Of a DNA stretch of 5,570 nt, positions 5,279 through 5,570 are shown in pieces. The notes under the pieces are model-generated. The model was given only the letters and a program-made list of their open reading frames with translations, was not told where the DNA came from and did no database searches. The translations under genes were made by a program, and so were the position numbers. The stretch covers positions 1 to 5,570 of the forward strand of contig JAJTHA010000181.1 in NCBI GenBank assembly GCA_021299565.1, given 5' to 3'. The DNA comes from Candidatus Caenarcanales bacterium. GTDB lineage: Bacteria > Cyanobacteriota > Vampirovibrionia > LMEP-6097. Positions within the stretch are counted from its first letter, which is position 1, and every line of letters starts with the position of its first letter.

Positions 5279-5570
5279 ATGGATTATATAGCCCTCAACC
5301 AAAACCCAAACCCAACTGGAATAATTTACAACTCAGGCTCACGGCCAGTTGTTGGTGGGATTCGTTATTATAAACCCAAAAAAACTGTAACCCTTGGTGA
5401 TCCAAATGATCCGAGTGGTGCCGTTGTTGAAGTCGAAGTTGACCCTCTGGCTGATTCCAAAAAAGCTATCGAAAAAATTACTTACGATGATCTTAAAGAC
5501 GAGGAGTTTGAAAAAAACATTGAACAAAAAAGAAAAGCTTTAAAGCAAAAAGCACAAGACTTTGGCAAAA
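5279..5570 (+). CDS. unidentified protein, N-terminal 97 residues (partial, runs off the right edge)
   Basis: An open frame from ATG 5279 continues to the window end without a stop. The protein starts MDYIALNQNPNPTGIIYNSG, has no signal peptide or membrane segment, and continues with short beta-prone stretches (IRYYKPKKTVTLGDP 28-42, AVVEVEVDP 48-56). It then becomes a highly charged Lys/Glu-rich segment (about 60-97, with DDLKDEEFEKNIEQKRKAL at 70-88) that looks helical, perhaps coiled coil. Normal codon use and the lack of any competing long frame support a real gene; a minus-strand frame across 5339-5527 is taken to be a shadow. I do not recognise the family. It diverges from the unknown secreted protein gene, and no ribosome binding site is seen. 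Confidence 0.72.
   Translation, partial: MDYIALNQNPNPTGIIYNSGSRPVVGGIRYYKPKKTVTLGDPNDPSGAVVEVEVDPLADSKKAIEKITYDDLKDEEFEKNIEQKRKALKQKAQDFGK

Noticed and set aside
5339..5527. 62-codon minus-strand frame at the right edge
   Set aside because: Phe/Asn-rich antisense shadow of the plus-strand open frame from 5279, which better explains the region.

Overview
The window is AT-rich bacterial DNA read with the standard bacterial code. It holds three well-supported conserved genes, one unrecognised secreted protein, one small ORF and two genes cut by the window edges. The mix of a universal housekeeping gene (ffh), a fatty-acid or branched-chain type acyl-CoA dehydrogenase and a secreted DUF4331 protein points to a free-living or environmental bacterium rather than a phage, plasmid or genomic island. 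I cannot fix the phylum. Low GC, almost no Shine-Dalgarno motifs and signal-peptide proteins of unknown type would suit an uncultured lineage, for example a non-photosynthetic relative of Cyanobacteria, but that is a guess.

Layout: bases 1-50 are the first 16 codons of an unidentified minus-strand gene with the only good ribosome binding site in the window. Bases 51-296 are non-coding and hold a GC-rich stem, a REP-like double inverted repeat (232-263) and a weak hairpin just after the next gene. Bases 297-1589 (minus) encode a secreted DUF4331 protein. Only 23 bp separate its start from the divergent ffh (1613-3181, plus), the protein subunit of the signal recognition particle, which has a Met/Gly/Lys-rich C-terminal tail. 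After 27 bp comes an acyl-CoA dehydrogenase (3209-4357, plus). It converges, with a 5-bp gap, on a 42-codon minus-strand ORF (4363-4491). That ORF lies in frame with, and 18 nt after, the stop of a 213-residue secreted or membrane-anchored unknown protein (4510-5151, minus). A 127-bp divergent spacer then leads to a cytoplasmic-looking unknown protein (5279-5570, plus), cut off by the window end.

The genes do not form an obvious pathway. ffh and the dehydrogenase are co-oriented and may be co-transcribed, but their functions are unrelated. The two complete secreted minus-strand proteins would depend on general export systems, but proximity to ffh does not show a specific link. I see no mobile element, CRISPR array, tRNA or rRNA. 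The points most worth a second look are the palindrome-dense 84 bp inside the 42-codon ORF, that ORF's in-frame position behind a single TAA, -10-like hexamers placed 5-7 nt before SD-less start codons (possible leaderless transcripts), and the unusual G-motif residues and tail of Ffh.
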